The notes beneath the pieces were generated by a model that was not told the origin of the DNA, did not search any database, and saw only the letters and a list, made by a program, of their open reading frames with translations. Positions 6,459-6,488 of a DNA stretch of 6,488 bases are shown here, piece after piece (the first letter of the stretch is position 1; each line of letters opens with the position of its first letter). Made by a program: the position numbers and the translations under genes. Source of the stretch: Pyramidobacter sp. (GTDB taxonomy: Bacteria > Synergistota > Synergistia > Synergistales > Dethiosulfovibrionaceae); assembly GCA_017940445.1 (NCBI GenBank), contig JAGAYQ010000158.1, forward strand, positions 1 through 6,488, in the 5' to 3' direction.

Positions 6459-6488
6459 CTACTTGAGCATGCCCACCTTGCGAAGCAT
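6459..6488 (-). CDS. Probable solute-binding protein TctC, C-terminal end
   Basis: Only the last nine codons and the TAG stop (6461-6459) are in the window, reading MLRKVGMLK. The ending, a basic residue followed by a short 'GMLK' tail, is like the C-termini of TctC/Bug-type periplasmic binding proteins. A tctC gene is expected directly upstream of tctB and tctA in such operons. The identity rests mostly on gene order and could change with the full sequence. It would bind the carboxylate in the periplasm and deliver it to TctA/TctB. Confidence 0.55.
   Translation of the reverse strand: MLRKVGMLK

Overview
The window is GC-rich bacterial DNA with tightly packed genes, ATGA stop/start overlaps and ferredoxin-dependent 2-oxoacid metabolism. 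This suggests an anaerobe that ferments amino acids. A Synergistota-type organism is my best guess, but that rests on gene content and composition only; no rRNA or other phylogenetic marker is present.

Left edge (1-251): the first 37 codons of a LysR-type regulator run leftward. It is divergent from a rightward operon and separated from it by about 139 bp. This gap holds a perfect GTTATT-N9-AATAAC palindrome (T-N11-A type) and a near-consensus lysR promoter (TTGAAA-N17-TATAAT, minus strand). It also holds a weaker AT-rich promoter-like stretch facing the operon. The arrangement fits a self-repressing LysR protein that activates the divergent operon.

Rightward operon (252-3966): iorA and iorB encode the two subunits of indolepyruvate:ferredoxin oxidoreductase. 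They are followed by an acyl-CoA:acetate (4-hydroxybutyrate/butyryl type) CoA-transferase. Both junctions are 4-bp ATGA overlaps, so the three proteins are probably co-translated. A plausible pathway is: aromatic amino acid -> arylpyruvate (transaminase not in the window) -> arylacetyl-CoA plus reduced ferredoxin (IorAB) -> free arylacetate plus another acyl-CoA such as acetyl-CoA (CoA-transferase). The aryl substrate of the transferase is inferred.

Intergenic region (3967-4317): a tandem 8-bp repeat, a run of five closely packed hairpins (4019-4157), and a strong symmetrical terminator (4186-4234) that can serve both converging operons.

Leftward operon (4318-6488): read leftward, the end of a probable tctC (solute-binding protein), a terminator-like hairpin, tctB and tctA. 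These make a tripartite tricarboxylate transporter (TTT family). The hairpin between tctC and tctB probably lowers expression of the membrane subunits relative to the binding protein. The transported substrate cannot be read from the sequence.

No mobile element, CRISPR array, tRNA or rRNA was seen. Apart from the hairpin array, the window is built of known families. Its most interesting points are the IOR/CoA-transferase coupling and the hairpin array.
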